From: Stenopsyche tienmushanensis
Taxonomy: Eukaryota; Arthropoda; Insecta; Trichoptera; Stenopsychidae
Length of the DNA: 64,000 nucleotides
Direction of reading: 5' to 3'
NCBI GenBank assembly: GCA_008973525.1
Contig: WACJ01000480.1
Span: forward strand, 1 to 64,000
Made by a program: the position numbers and the translations under genes. Positions 1 through 11,929 of this stretch are shown one piece after another. Every line of letters starts with the position of its first letter. Position 1 is the first letter of the stretch. Under the pieces are notes generated by a model. That model was given only the letters and a program-made list of their open reading frames with translations, did no database searches and was not told the DNA's origin.

Positions 1-38
1 ATACAATACAATAATGACCATAAAAATGAGATTATTAA

Positions 39-498
39 CCCGTACGGCAGGATGATCGCCAATGTGCGAGCACATTCCAGTGATTCAGAAAGAGAGAGAC
101 AGACGGAAAAACGTAAAGCAGTTCGGTAAATGTGCATGGGAGACAGAGACGGAGGGCTTTCTGCGTACATCGCACGATTGTATAGATCCTTTGCCATAAT
201 TTATCGACTAATAATAATGTGTGAATTATATAAATGAATCGAATATTTTGTGCTAACGACAGTCTTTATTTATTTAAATCTTTCGTCTCTGCATCCACCA
301 GATATGCGCGTCTCCGATGTCCGAGTCTCCGGAAAGCGAATCCAGCGTCTCATCATTACGTATTTCTATAACGACTTGCAAATGTTAACTTTACAGTCTT
401 TCTATAATGTCTGCCACTGTCTAAATAAGTGGATTTTTACGGATGATAAGTGGCGGACAAGAAAATATGACATCTAAATTAGCTCACTACTCAAAGGG
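39..498 (+). mobile_element. piggyBac-like non-autonomous element
   Basis: A 460-bp segment lies between two TTAA tetranucleotides (35-38 and 499-502), the target site of piggyBac-type transposases. Its right end reads CTCAAAGGG-TTAA and its left end TTAA-CCCGTACGG, so the terminal CCC/GGG is kept but the inverted repeats have decayed. The interior resembles the reverse complement of 35655-36090 and 3846-4383, including a stretch reading CATTCCAGTGATTCAGAAAG. It has no transposase frame. Superfamily assignment rests on TTAA plus the CCC terminus. Confidence 0.6.
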
Positions 499-502
499 TT
501 AA

Positions 503-1363
503 TGCCTTTTGAAATTAACACCTTAAGAAAACTGACAGTATATCTAATTTTTAATCAATTTCATGTCGATTAATTAAGCATTTTGATCTAAAAAATATTT
601 TATATAATAAATATCGCCTTGACATGGATAAACACTTTAAAAATTATTAATATTAGACACTATTCTTCGATTACATTCTTAATTATAACAGATCTTGAAG
701 ACGTCTCAAAAGTACAATGACCAAATAATTCTTTTAAAAATGTGGGAAAAAATTTCAACACCTCAATCCAGATTTATCCTGGGCGATTAATCAAGTCGAG
801 CAGAATCGCATAATCATTACAAATCCATGGCACCGTACAAAGAAGAAAATTACCATGGATGGGATGGTTTAAATAAGCTTCAGCGACAGTTTTAAAATAA
901 ATGCCAACCTTCTGACTTTCATGCTCTTTTATCATAGCTAAGGTATAGCTCTTTAAGAGATGTGATATGCTATATATAATATATGTCAATTATGGTTATC
1001 AGTATGATTTGATTGAATCGGATCCATATTAACCAGATTAGATTAGAAGGCTTATCAAAGAAAGTCTCATCTCCAACAACAATCATATAGGTTAACGCAT
1101 TCGTGGACACGTCTACAAATTCAAGACGACTATGAAGACATATGACGATGAATATGTTCCTTATTCTGATGTTGATTCCGATAATTGGTCTAGTGAACAT
1201 TCAGAAATAGATTATAATGAAGTTGAAGCTAATATCAATGAATTTTACCAAGCAAACGTGGGTCTGCTATATAATAATAATGATAACGAGGGTATGAAGC
1301 GCCTTCATACCCTAATCAATTAAAAAAAGTTAGCCACTGAGAGATCATCCGTTATCGTATCGA
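503..1363. other. AT-rich stretch, no recognisable gene
   Basis: I see no supported gene here. A plus-strand ATG frame at 1132-1323 (63 codons) is strongly acidic and rich in D, E, N and Y (start MKTYDDEYVPYSDVDSD). It could be the acidic N-terminus of a transposase or chance; it has no partner exons I can find. Its last codons form an 11-bp inverted repeat with a 3-nt loop (1289-1299 and 1303-1313). Confidence 0.4.
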
Positions 1364-1790
1364 TTATAGAAAATGTTGCAAAAAGTCCTGAAAGAGGACG
1401 GAGTGGCCACGTGTCTGGGTGTCCAACCGGTCCGCTTTTCGGACAGCTAACATAACGAATGAGCACTTCGCGATCAGATATCATTCTCTAACATGCCTAC
1501 ATAGTGATTACGAATTCTCATTACAAAACGAAGTTGTACGAAGAAAACTGATCAGACGCGTTGTGTAAATTTTACAAACGGTCAAAAATATTTTTATCTT
1601 TATTTTATTGCGGACTTATGCCGGCTGGGTCGGCCCAATGTTTGAGCAATGGTTCATGTAAAGTAGAACGGTCTAGTAAATTAAAAACCATGTGCAAGTA
1701 TCGACCAGGTCGATATTTTGTGCCTTGCGCCCCAAGTCCAGTTGCGCCCGTGGCGGGCGCCTGCTTTGCCACATCCTTGTTACAGCCCTG
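1364..1790 (-). mobile_element. hAT-A family copy
   Basis: A minus-strand copy of the repeat defined by the complete element at 6204-7287. It carries the family hairpin (1428-1446), the GCCGGCTGGGTCGGC segment near 1620 and the subterminal palindrome GCGCCCG-TGG-CGGGCGC (1744-1760). The terminus ends ...GTTACAGCCCTG at 1790, matching the family TIR CAGAGCCGTAACAAGG. The left boundary is uncertain; a TIR-like string, AACGAGGGTATGAAGCGCC, lies at 1285-1302. Confidence 0.65.
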
Positions 1791-2085
1791 TCTCAACGTA
1801 CATTGTAAAGAAATATATAAAACTAAAAATTAAATATATTAACTACATAAATCAAATTATTATAAATCATTTTACTAGTGTGATATCAGATTGGGTATTT
1901 TAGTTTACTTTTGGGTGGTGGTCAACCAGTTCTATTTGGAGATATTCAAGGGTCGATTCGAATTCAACATGAAAAGGAGATTCAAAAAAATTGTTGTGTT
2001 TATTTAATTATAAATTACTGAATCGGCATTAAAAAGCAGCTGTAAGTTTTCTTATTTCTTTTGCATATTTGATGTAATTGTTAAT
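1791..2085. other. unrecognised, possibly interior of a hAT element
   Basis: AT-rich non-coding sequence. It runs into the GC-rich hAT-type terminus that follows and may be the interior of that element, but I cannot find a convincing left end. Confidence 0.3.
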
Positions 2086-2155
2086 CTCGCGGGCTGAAAA
2101 AATATTCAAGGCGGACCGCATGCGGCCCGCGGGCCGCGGTTTGGTCACCCCTGGT
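2086..2155. mobile_element. hAT-type terminus (GC-palindrome end)
   Basis: The sequence contains the perfect 16-bp palindrome GCGGCCCGCGGGCCGC and ends GGTTTGGTCACCCCTG at 2155. In hAT elements of the Charlie/ZBED5 type a CAGGGGTG-type terminus followed by GGCCCGC-rich DNA is common. ZBED5-like transposase debris lies elsewhere in the window (36663-37560). The opposite end and the target duplication were not found. Confidence 0.5.
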
Positions 2156-2228
2156 TTAGTATATTAAAAAAATAACAAACTTATGATTTCATATAATAAT
2201 ATATTTGAATAAAGCCTTCCAATTATGT

Positions 2229-2555
2229 CAAGGTTGTCCAACCTTTTTCGTCTTGGGAGCTACTTTTTAATTTAAAATTGGCTCGGGATCGACTTCTAAT
2301 ATGATTCTTATAGGAAATATATTTAAGGTGTTTCCTTTTCCTTTCTTCAAACTTAAAAACTCAAATTAGCAGATAAACACGAATCAAGTCGAGAGCTAAA
2401 GAGTTCGATCTCTGGAATTTTATTTTTCATCGTCGGCTGTAAATATATTTATATAAAGTAATTTTTTTTTCAAAATTCACGGAAGTCGTCGGGATCGACC
2501 AAATTTTGCTTAAAGATCGACTGGTCGATCCGGATCGACCGGTTGGACATCCCTG
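2229..2555. mobile_element. hAT MITE with perfect 8-bp TSD
   Basis: A complete 327-bp element flanked by the direct repeat AATTATGT (2221-2228 and 2556-2563), the 8-bp signature of hAT insertion. The ends are CAAGGTTGTCCAACC and, reverse-complemented, CAGGGATGTCCAACC (13 of 15 match). The right subterminal region is rich in GATCGACC/GGTCGATC inverted motifs. It has no coding capacity. A truncated relative begins at 28571. Confidence 0.88.
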
Positions 2556-2654
2556 AATTATGTCATAATCGTTTGGCTTAAATGTGCATCCTTATCCGAA
2601 TTAAACCAGATATGAATTAAAATGATGACGTTTGTGTGTTACCGCCTCACGATA

Positions 2655-2920
2655 TAGTCCACCGAACACTTGGCAAATATATAACAAATCAACGATTGTG
2701 GAGCCTTATTTACTTATTTACCTTAGCAACTACCAGACAAATATGCACCAACATAGCGCATGTGCTAAACGTTACGCATAACAAATTGCGCACATAAACA
2801 ATATTTTTACTATGCCTATGTTATTTCTGCAAGTGTAAATAATAAGTTGACAAATTTGTATTGTAATCGGATTAACTGTATGGCAGCGCATTAAATACGA
2901 ACAAACAAATATTAGTTTTG
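2655..2920 (-). mobile_element. Helitron-like repeat fragment
   Basis: The reverse complement matches 33000-33256 over most of its length: TTGTTCGTATTTAATGCGC, CCGATTACNATANAANTTTGTCAA, and a region reading ATGTTGGTGCATATTTGTCTGG. The family shares a TCTAATATATAAAAAT-type 5' end and a CTAGT-type 3' end with the complete small copy at 14223-14456. This copy is diverged and its ends are not clear. Confidence 0.5.
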
Positions 2921-3845
2921 AAAGAATTGCAAAAGTGATGAGGAAGATTTGTCGGAATAATATAAGTGCTACTCTATAAAATAATACTTTTTCATGCGTG
3001 CAAATTTCAATAAGTATTGAATATTCCGTGTTTTTTATACGATAACGCAAAAAGTGTTGCCAAAACCATAATAGATTAAAATAAATCGACGATCCTTTTT
3101 GCTATACATTCAAGTTTATCCACGTCCTGCTTTCAAATTCAACATTCTTCGCGGCATTAGAACGTGTGGAGAAAAAACATAACGCCCAAGTATTATTTAA
3201 CCGAACAATAAAAAGTTTGAGCTTGGCTTCCGTGGTCGGCATTTTAAGTGCGCTTTTTGTTCCACCGCTGCAGCCGAAGGTAGATCCGATGGCCCTCCCA
3301 CTATCGGTCAGTCATCTCACGTAGTCGGCGCTGTCTTAGTCTAACCCTGCGTGCGTCTGCTTCCAAAACGACTATTCCACCACCTTACATAATCCCGAAA
3401 AGACTATTGTCTCATCCGGACGAGGACATCTTCATCGAATTATTTCAAAAGGCTCGATCCTTAAAAAAATGTTACCAAAGTCAGCGGAAGCCCTTCATCC
3501 CTCGATGGCTTAGAGCCATGTTGGGGTGAATTTATTTAATAAATAATGACAATTTTTCATAAATATTTATACCATAGGATTTATGTCAATTCTATTGTAG
3601 TTATCAAACCATTAACAATAAAGCTCTCATACATTTATACCCTAAAAGTGTTGCTTTTCTGCAATTCAATTTGAATGTAATTTCCCTGGCGTGCCACCCT
3701 GCTTTCCCTAGCAAATATTTGTGCATACATTTTGGTATAATTGTCTAAAATCTGGACTCTTCATTATCATGGGTCAAAATTGATCCAGGAGCCTACAAAT
3801 TCGGTTCTTATTCTTTTAGCGTTTATGCTGCAATAACGCGCTTAA
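2921..3845. other. unrecognised; locally GC-richer at 3230-3530
   Basis: I find no gene. About 300 bp at 3230-3530 is clearly richer in G and C than its surroundings and may be the remnant of a retroelement or exon, but no frame is long and no domain is recognisable. Confidence 0.3.
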
Positions 3846-4383
3846 CCTTTTCGTTAGTGAGCAAATTTAAAATCGATGAAGTCGTTGTTGTCATAATCGC
3901 TTTGCACCGATTACTTTCTGTCAGCTCCTAATCAGCGTAAGACAATCTTCAATTCGAGGCAGAGTCAATTGTAAATGAACACTTGATAGTGCATACAAGA
4001 CCACTTCATTTCTTTACATAAACAATGCACAAAAAATCGATTCAAGTGCTCCTCCTTTAGAAGGAAATGATAATTGGACAAAGACTCATTCAACACGCAG
4101 CGGAGAACGGCAAGCAGTTAAATAAACAAACACTCTCGATAACACACAATATTCGGTCGTTTCTTTGCGTAAACAAATAACACACTTGAAATCGAAATCA
4201 TTTTAAGTGGATAAATTTGGACTTAACGATCTATACAATCATGCGAGGAACTATCCGTCTCAGTCTCCCGAACTGCGCTAAGTTCTCTTTGTCTCTGTCC
4301 GCCTCGGAGCTTCAATGCACAAGAGTGCTCTTTCTGAATAGTGAAGGTCAAAACGGATATTTCCGTAAGTACTCACGAAAAGG
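3846..4383 (-). mobile_element. piggyBac-like non-autonomous element with TTAA TSD
   Basis: A complete 538-bp element flanked by TTAA (3842-3845 and 4384-4387). The inverted termini are CCTTTTCGTTAGTGAG and, reverse-complemented, CCTTTTCGTGAGTACT. The interior matches the copies at 35655-36090 (same strand) and 39-498 (opposite strand), including the stretch containing ACACACAATATTCGG. No transposase is encoded. Confidence 0.75.
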
Positions 4384-4524
4384 TTAATACGTATTCTTAT
4401 TACGACAAATTTTGGGACTGGAGGGGGGGCAAACTTGAAAGTTTGTGGCTCCCGTAAGAGAGTCTGGATCAAAGTTGACCATCGATTTTTCAAATATTAT
4501 TTTGAAAATATACCCGAAGTAACA

Positions 4525-5205
4525 TCAAACATCGGGTGTTTCGTCATTTAGTCTGGATCTGATTTTGGAAACCAGGTAACCTGCTGCTGAAAATGCACGC
4601 TCAGCTTCCACACTCGTTGGAGGTATCGTCATCAGATATTTAAATGCTAGTTCGAGGTGATGACCGCGTGAGCCTCCATTTTCATACAACACCATCAATG
4701 TAACTGATAAAATTCCTTTCTAACTAAAATTCGCATAATTCCCGATTTCCCGCCAAATTATTTATTTCCGTCGCTGCAGATGAATACTTGTATACTATAA
4801 CACTTTTACGTGATTCGTAATTATATTATGGAGGAATACAAAAATTCTGAAGCCCGTATCTATTATATTTCATATCGATATTCCCATTATTAGAGTCGAG
4901 GTGTAGTAAATACATCACCGGTAGGGAAAGGTTAATATACCAATTTGAATAATATACATGTATACATAGATTAGACAGACTGCCCCTAGACGTCGCCTAA
5001 GTTCGCCAATTAGTAGTTACGCCATTGTTTCCAAGCGTCTAAATTTCGGCGCAAATGTGTCTATTTAGTAGCCTTTATCGTGCTGGTGAGGTGCACGATT
5101 TCTCTTAGATAAAAATTTCAATCTCGAATATTTCGGGATTACGTTTTCTAATCCCGGGATTATTAAGTACCTAAAAATCCAATCCCGGGATCCGGGATTA
5201 GTTTA
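4525..5205 (-). mobile_element. hAT-B element with transposase C-terminal fragment
   Basis: A member of the hAT-B family: the CCGGTAGGGAA block (about 4918-4930), the segment around GAAATATAATAGATACGGG in reverse, and an end rich in ATCCCGGGAT (5125-5205). On the minus strand, 4689-4525 is an open 54-codon stretch ending in TGA. It reads AFKYLMTIPPTSVEAERAFS followed by AAGYLVSKIRSRL. This is the classic hAT C-terminal dimerisation motif (PxxSxxAERxFSxAG). The noncoding block sits directly upstream of this domain, so the middle of the transposase has been deleted. Confidence 0.75.
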
Positions 5206-6203
5206 AGAAGAAAAAAATAGTTACTAATTTATATAAAACTTTGAAGATCCTTGAAGTTCATTTTTGAAGATCTTAAAATTAATGGTTGGGTGGATCAAAT
5301 TTGACCCATGAAATTTGTAATGTGTTCGAAATCTAGTGTTAAATTGTGTTTTATTTACGCTATATAAAAAAATCTCAAAAATGCACACGAACTTTTGGAC
5401 TGACCTGATATAATATAGTGACTGGTCCCTCATGGTCCAAACATTAAAGCAACGTCTCTCACGATATTATTTATTCTATTTGCAGTATTTTTCTCTATAA
5501 AAAATGAATGTTTGGGTTCAATACACGAGGAAACTTTATCAGCGGATAATAAAAATTATATATTCGTATTCCAATCGATATTTTTTTGTCATCGACTCAA
5601 AGTCCGGGACAGGAAATTGAGTTAACAGCCGGGGCGCAAAATCGGGGATAGAACCCCATCGCAATCTGAGCACTTCCTCTTGTCAACTGATTGTGCGTGT
5701 CAAAAAAAATATCAAAACAAATACACACAATGTGTCTCACATGAAAATGTTTAACCCTTTTCGCAAATTTAGAAGAGTCATTAATCAAGTTTAAATGTGT
5801 TTATTTGCACAAACATCACACAAGTCACCCTCCCAGCGGCTTTAGATTTTCAGCGATGAGTTTCTGTTTTGGTTTCGACTTTGTAAACTGACTTAGAAAA
5901 TTTCAACGCGGTCGCAGCAGTGCACACTAATATATTTTTGTACTCTATAACACTAAAAATTATATTAACATATTTTTTCAAATAAGAGTAATTTTAAGAA
6001 AAGATTCTAAGTCCAATATTTTAAAAATACTTTTAGGATCAATTCGGTTTTAGTTTTTTGAACAAAACCGGTTTCCACCGGTTTTCGGTTTTAAGGAATA
6101 TAATGGTCCTGACAGATAAGTGGATTTGTACTGATGATAAGCAATTTGAAATTGCGGAAAATATCAAAAGAAAAGGGAATTAAGTATATTTGATTGATTT
6201 ATT
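5206..6203. other. unrecognised AT-rich stretch
   Basis: I find no gene. A TTAACCCTTTTCGC string at 5752 looks like a piggyBac-type terminus, but I could not pair it. A GTCCTGACAGATAAGTGGATT string near 6103 is shared with the piggyBac-like family. Confidence 0.3.
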
Positions 6204-7287
6204 CAGGACCGTAACAAATGGGTGGCAAAGCAGGCGCCTGCCATGGGCGCAACTGGATTTAGGGCGCAAAACGCAAAATACTAGTCGAGAGTTCCTCATG
6301 GTTTTTATTTTACTTGATCATTCTACTTTACATGAATCAACTCTGATTAACTTTGTCCGTTTTTATAATATATACTAAGTTGTCTAAATCCTCTTTTCTA
6401 AAGATAAAGACAATATTTTCGACCGATTGTAAAATTTAAACAACCCACCCGATCAGTCTTATTCGGACAACTTAGTTTTGTAATGAAAGTTCGTAATCGC
6501 TCTGTAAATAAGTTCGGATATGATTACCGATCGCGAGGCGTTCATTCGTTATATCAGCGTTCCGAAAAGCGGACCGGTTGAACACAGACTTTGCGGCCAC
6601 TCCATTTTTTGCGGCATTTTCGGGGATAAATGCGTACCTGGGATCTCATCTCTATGATTAGAGGCTGATTTACATAGGCGACAAATGAGGTCGCGGCTAA
6701 CTGCTAACTTAGCTATTTTTTAGTTTTAAATCTAAGTGTTAAGAGCGCAAATGGCTACTCGATGTTGAGAATAAGCGTGTCCTTGCAGACATTATGCGGA
6801 TATTAAATTCAGATTTTGCACTTTGCTGTGCACTTTTGATAAGTGGGTTAGCATGGTCCCGAATAGCGGTACCAATAAATAGCTAAGTTCAATGGGGGCT
6901 CTGTCCTTATGTTCCTTTGTCTCAGACGTGAAATAATGGATTCAACCAGAACTGATGTAAAAACTCGGCCTTATTGCTGTGAAACATCGCCAAACACTCG
7001 ATTGAAACATCATCATCGTCTCTAATAATAGGAATATCGATACGAAATATAATAGATACGGTGTTCAGAATTTCATATGGTGTACCAAATACATAGCATC
7101 GTAGCGCGCGGGTGTTTTTTTAAAACAACAACCACTATCTATACGTTAGGCCGGATACTTTTGGGACTATCTTCGTATATTACATTTATTATAGTATTAT
7201 TTAACTCTTTATAAAAAAAAATGGATTTGCGGGGGAGGGGTAATTTGATACTTGCCACAGGCGCCTTATACCCTCGTTACGACTCTG
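6204..7287 (+). mobile_element. hAT-A reference copy, complete, 8-bp TSD
   Basis: A 1,084-bp element flanked by the perfect 8-bp direct repeat GATTTATT (6196-6203 and 7288-7295). The ends are CAGGACCGTAACAAATGGG and, reverse-complemented, CAGAGTCGTAACGAGGG. Subterminal GCGCC-rich inverted repeats lie at both ends. Inside are the family hairpin at 6558-6576 and a 45-bp module (about 7019-7065) also found in hAT-B. There is no transposase frame, so it must have been moved in trans. It serves as the reference for about 13 fragments in this window. Confidence 0.85.
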
Positions 7288-8960
7288 GATTTATTGGAAG
7301 AAAACAACTGATTAATTTTATATTTCGCCTTAGATTTAATGTTTGTGAAGTTTATTGAATAAAGAATTTAGGGTGGACTAATTGGTTTTATGGAAATTCC
7401 AGCGGTTGAAAGTTTCCTGCACAAATTGCAATAACAAGTTTTTCCATCCTAGAAACTAGCTTGAGAAATATCCATTGCTACAAAGTGTTTGATAAACTCT
7501 AAATTTCTATTTAGTTAACAAGATTGAAAGCTCCCTCCGTCCGTTAAAGAGGGAAAAGTCTTTTTAATTTTTATTTTTAACTAAGAAAACTACCAGGCAT
7601 GAACGACATCCGCTTTTTAAACAATTGTCTTTCAAAATTATTAATAAAAATCTATCCACTTTAATGCAAAAATCTATAATACTTTGGACATATAATGACC
7701 ATTTTGAATCTATATTTTAGCACCATTATCTCAATATTGTGAGTGTTGATTCTGACTATATTCTATTTATTTTTTCGGTAATTTCACCTTTTAACTACAT
7801 ATCGTTCCTTTCAGCAGACTTTTTCCGCCCATCTTCTTGTAAAGTATTCCTCTAACTTCCTGTGACGCGTTTTCCGCGCCGACAAATTGATTTCTGATTT
7901 CCACTGTACTTTTTTGCTACAACTTGTAATTTCGCAATATTTATGGTAGATTATTCGCTTTTAAAGTAGATTTGCTCTGAATCATCCAGCCGACTGGATT
8001 TCCAGAAACAAATCTTTTTAAAGTCTTTAATCCTCAAAATTCGATGGCTTTCGTAGAGAAATCCGATTTCATTTTACTTCCATCAAAAGATTAGGATGTT
8101 GTTTTTTTTCACTTTCGCAAGTTTTTTGCGACATTTAACCCATAAAATAAATGTAGTGCTATAAATTTGACAATTTTATTTTGTAATTTTTTAAGCACAT
8201 GGAATAAAGAAATACTCCCACAGGATAAATACAATTTGTACACAAAAATCTCACATCACACTAATCGATCCATATCAACACTGTATTACTACGCTTATAG
8301 GTAAATCAATTTTATTTTTTTCGAAATGACATATCACTAAGTTGTCCATAATTTTGGTGAAAAAATTCGGATTATTTCAATGTATTTAATTGGCAAATTG
8401 CGCTCAAAGTAATCACTATATCCAGATTGCGCCCCTAACGGCTCTGAGACCGCTGCAGTCGCAGACCCCTATATCTGATTATGTTTACAGGTCAGAAGTT
8501 CCTGTTTGGAACATTTCTTATCTCTTTCCTAATAAGGGAGCAAATTAAGCCAAAAATATGTTAACACAATGAGCAACTGGAAATTAAGGGCACACATCTC
8601 TCTATGAAGTGCTTCGAAAATTGAACAGCTCACTAATAAATTAATAAAGGATTTATCTAATTATTGTGGCTTAGCTATCCGCCGATATTCTGATTCAATA
8701 TAAAATACGAAAAATGCTATTTGGGTCACATATTATCACAAAATTTCGACTGATGAAACTCCTCAACAATCATATTGTCCGGAAGGCGCAGATTCTTGGT
8801 GCGAATGGCAGAAACATGCAACTACAAGATCATCATATTTAAATAAGCATCCTCCCACTTTCAAAGAGAATCATCTAAATAAGCTAGAACAGCTCGCAGA
8901 CATCATTTCATTATACAGTGTATTTACTGTGAAAAAAATGTTAAAAATTGCTTATTTGCA
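7288..8960. other. unrecognised AT-rich stretch
   Basis: No gene or clear repeat was recognised. A string reading GCGCCCCTAACGGCTCTG (about 8430-8447) resembles a hAT-A-type terminus but has no partner. Confidence 0.3.
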
Positions 8961-9252
8961 CCGTTGCCAGTTGGGTGGTGACGCACAGGAAGCGGGAATC
9001 TAAGAGAGTCGGTGGTTGACCTTGGCTGAGGGAGGACATCCTTCCCGCAGCCCAATTTCTCTCTATCATGTGAATGAAGAGTCATCTAGAGAAGAGAATC
9101 TGCTGGTCAATCCCAATCCATCCGTCCGGCTACACATGATCCGAAAGAAAAATGGACCCGTGCGTTACCGTGGTCATCCCGATGAGCGCTTGGGAGCGGG
9201 GAACCACCCGGGGATTCTGCCCCGAGAGCGCCCCCGCTCCTATGTAATATAA
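8961..9252 (+). other. GC-rich island with short open frame
   Basis: About 290 bp are distinctly richer in G and C than the flanks. A plus-strand frame (9016-9252, no ATG at its start) includes RKKNGPVRYRGHPDERLGAG and a proline/arginine-rich end. I recognise no domain. It could be a remnant of a retroelement or of a host exon. Confidence 0.3.
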
Positions 9253-10218
9253 TAAATGATATATAATCATGTAACCTTCAATTTAATATTTAGCATAGAC
9301 ACATAGATCAAATATTATCGCATTTATTTGCTCTTTGGTTACAGGAGTATTTCGCTTTAGTCCCGTTTTTATTTGCTAATCGATGCCATCCAAAAGAGAC
9401 CTAGTCATATAAACACATTTTTTTACGTTTGCGATCCCAGATTCGTTGCGAATTTTATATCAGATATTAAATATGTATTTTTATTGGCCCTCACAAATAA
9501 ATTCCGATAGTATTCGATATAGTGGTATTTTTTTAACCTCTAAGTCCTGAGGAAATTCTGATTTATTACCCTTCCTAATGTACATGTCCTGGAGCATATT
9601 CGAAAATATGGCAAGAAATTTTATAACTCGCAGTCGTAACGTTCGCCGAATACGGCCATATTGTATAGCATGGTTTTTGTTATTCGAACTAGTGGTCCTA
9701 TCGTGATTTCTGCCATCATTTATTGTTGGCTGTCAAATGGCTTACAAATAAAAAGAGGCCAAGTCGTCGGCGCTATACGAGCTATCAGGAGATGGGCCAG
9801 AACACGCGATTGTCGGATGTCTTTACCAATTTCCGGGATCCAGTTTATTTTTCTGCGAAAAATACACATCTAGGAAATCGTATAAGTCGACACCCTGCCA
9901 ATATACAAGTATGTATTTTTTAATCGTTGAAAATAAGACGGAAAACGAAATTACAGCTCGGCGTGAACCGCGTTGCTTGTTATAAAGTCGACTCCTTTGG
10001 CACTTGATCCTTGCGATCCAGTTTCACAGCTTGCAGGCCCCGGGTTAAATTTGTCTTTGAAGATAATATCTTTTGCAAGAAATAGATCGACCAGGAATCA
10101 AGCATTAATGCGACAAAAACTCCGGTGTCAAATATCCATTCTGATCCAATACAACTGCCGAGAATCTTTGTATTCCAATATATCTATTTCCATACAATTC
10201 TGTGGCCGTAACCAATAA
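9253..10218. other. unrecognised stretch
   Basis: Several overlapping frames of 60-81 codons lie at 9660-10218, none with a recognisable motif or splice context. I see no supported gene. Confidence 0.3.
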
Positions 10219-10490
10219 TGACCGCGTGGAACACGAACTAAAACTCACAAAATTCCCGTTTTCCCGACAAATTATTTTTTTCCGTCGCTACAGATGAATA
10301 CTTATATACTATAATACTTTGACGTGATTCGTAATTATATTACGGAGGAATACAAAAAATCTAAAGCCCGTATCTATTATATTTCATATCGATATTCGCA
10401 TTATTAGAGTCGATGTGTAGTAAATACATCACCGGTAGGGAAAGGATTACGTTTACTAATCCCGGGATTCATGAGCGCCTAATCTAATAT
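10219..10490 (-). mobile_element. hAT-B fragment
   Basis: Same order as the right part of 4525-5205: TGACCGCGTG, TTCCCGACAAATTATTT, the GACGTGATTCGTAATTATAT segment, CACCGGTAGGGAAAGG, then ATTACGTTTACTAATCCCGG. The segment between the CCGG block and the ATCCCGGGAT end has been lost relative to 4525-5205. Confidence 0.65.
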
Positions 10491-11677
10491 TGATCATTGA
10501 CGTACAAACTCACCGATTACCATAGAAGTTATATGTCTCATAAAAGGCAAGGAATCTATATCTTTCGATTGTTAAATATCGGCATCGGAAGTTTCATTGC
10601 AGCTCTAGAATATGCGCTTTGGCATTATTTGCGCTTTCCTATTATTGAAATTGAGAATAGATATGAAATAGTGCTCAATCGCGTCTTGAAATTGGATCTC
10701 GTTCGCAGTTCTCGAACCGCCATTTTCCTTCAAAAAAAGCGATCCAATTGTTCTTCGTGCAGCAACATTAAGTTGGTTAATGAAGCCATTAAAATGAAAA
10801 TTGGCTATGTCTATCGTCCATAAATTGCTTACAGAATAAGGATCTAAATCACTTGTTTCAATCAAAATACGTATCTAAATCCATCACAAAAATTCATTAA
10901 AAAAAAATTCAATATACATAATTAAGTCATACTTTCAAAGTGGTGTTTTTACATTTTGTATAAATTAATAAAATAAATAATAATTTATAAGTTTTGCCAG
11001 ACTATTTACTGCCTGTTAAGATAGTGCCAGACTGGTTCAAACTTGCTGAAAGCCAACCAGAAAATTATTGTATGGATATTCTGGAATTTCCTAATATTTT
11101 TGCATAATTGCTATGGTTGGAGCAGAAGACATCTTCAAAAATAATTTTATATTTTTCCGATTTTAATAGAAAGTGACTTTTGGACCATCTGTACACTTCT
11201 CCCCATTTTGTACTGAATAATTCTTCAACTGACAGGCGCGTCTATATACATATGGCGCTTGATCAAGATATCTTCTTCCCTCCATTCCCTATTTTTCCTC
11301 CGATCCCATTACAATTGCGCGATGTAGATCGCATTTTTCTACATCCATTGATTTGAATCTTGATTTTGTCCTATCCATGAATTGAAAGTTTTCTCATACA
11401 TACTGGCAAAACCATTATTGGATTTTTTCGATATTGATTTGTAGCTCTTTTTTTTTACTGATATTGTAATTTATGCGATTCATGAGTATCTTAAAGGAGG
11501 AGCTTAAAGCAAATATTTGTATCAAATTTCTTTCTTATTTTTGTCTTACACAAAACCTTTTCAACACCAATAAGTGAATGTAGATAAAGATGTATTTGGC
11601 TTGGCAATAATAAACCATCTCTCATTTTAACATCAAATACATTAAAATTCAACAAAAATAATGCATCTTTGCTAATA
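10491..11677. other. unrecognised AT-rich stretch
   Basis: Overlapping frames exist on both strands at 10497-10865 (108 and 86 codons). They are antisense to each other, neither shows a known domain, and I do not call a gene. Confidence 0.3.
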
Positions 11678-11927
11678 CGAGGCATGTTCAGAAAGTAAGT
11701 GTACTGTAACCATAACAGGCTATGATATTTTTTTTAGCAGGCGAATGCTGACGAGAAGAATGTGCTTGTTGAAGGAAGGCATATAATAAAACTTGTGTCA
11801 CAAGTCATCAGATAGATTTAACCACATGATTTTTTTTTGAAAAAATAGTCAACAACATATTTTCAAATACACTTTTTATAAAAAAAAATATACAAATCTA
11901 GTACACTTACTTTTTGGATATACCTCG
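11678..11927. mobile_element. mariner MITE with TA TSD
   Basis: A 250-bp element flanked by TA (11676-11677 and 11928-11929). Its left end is CGAGGCATGTTCAGAAAGTA and its right end is the inverted CGAGGTATATCCAAAAAGTA, both continuing AGTGTAC. The same terminus closes the mariner transposase relic at 20749, which identifies the family. It has no coding capacity. Confidence 0.8.
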
Positions 11928-11929
11928 TA

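Noticed and set aside
774..1200. Minus-strand frames of 71 and 76 codons
   Set aside because: Different frames, no motif, and no splice sites that would join them convincingly.
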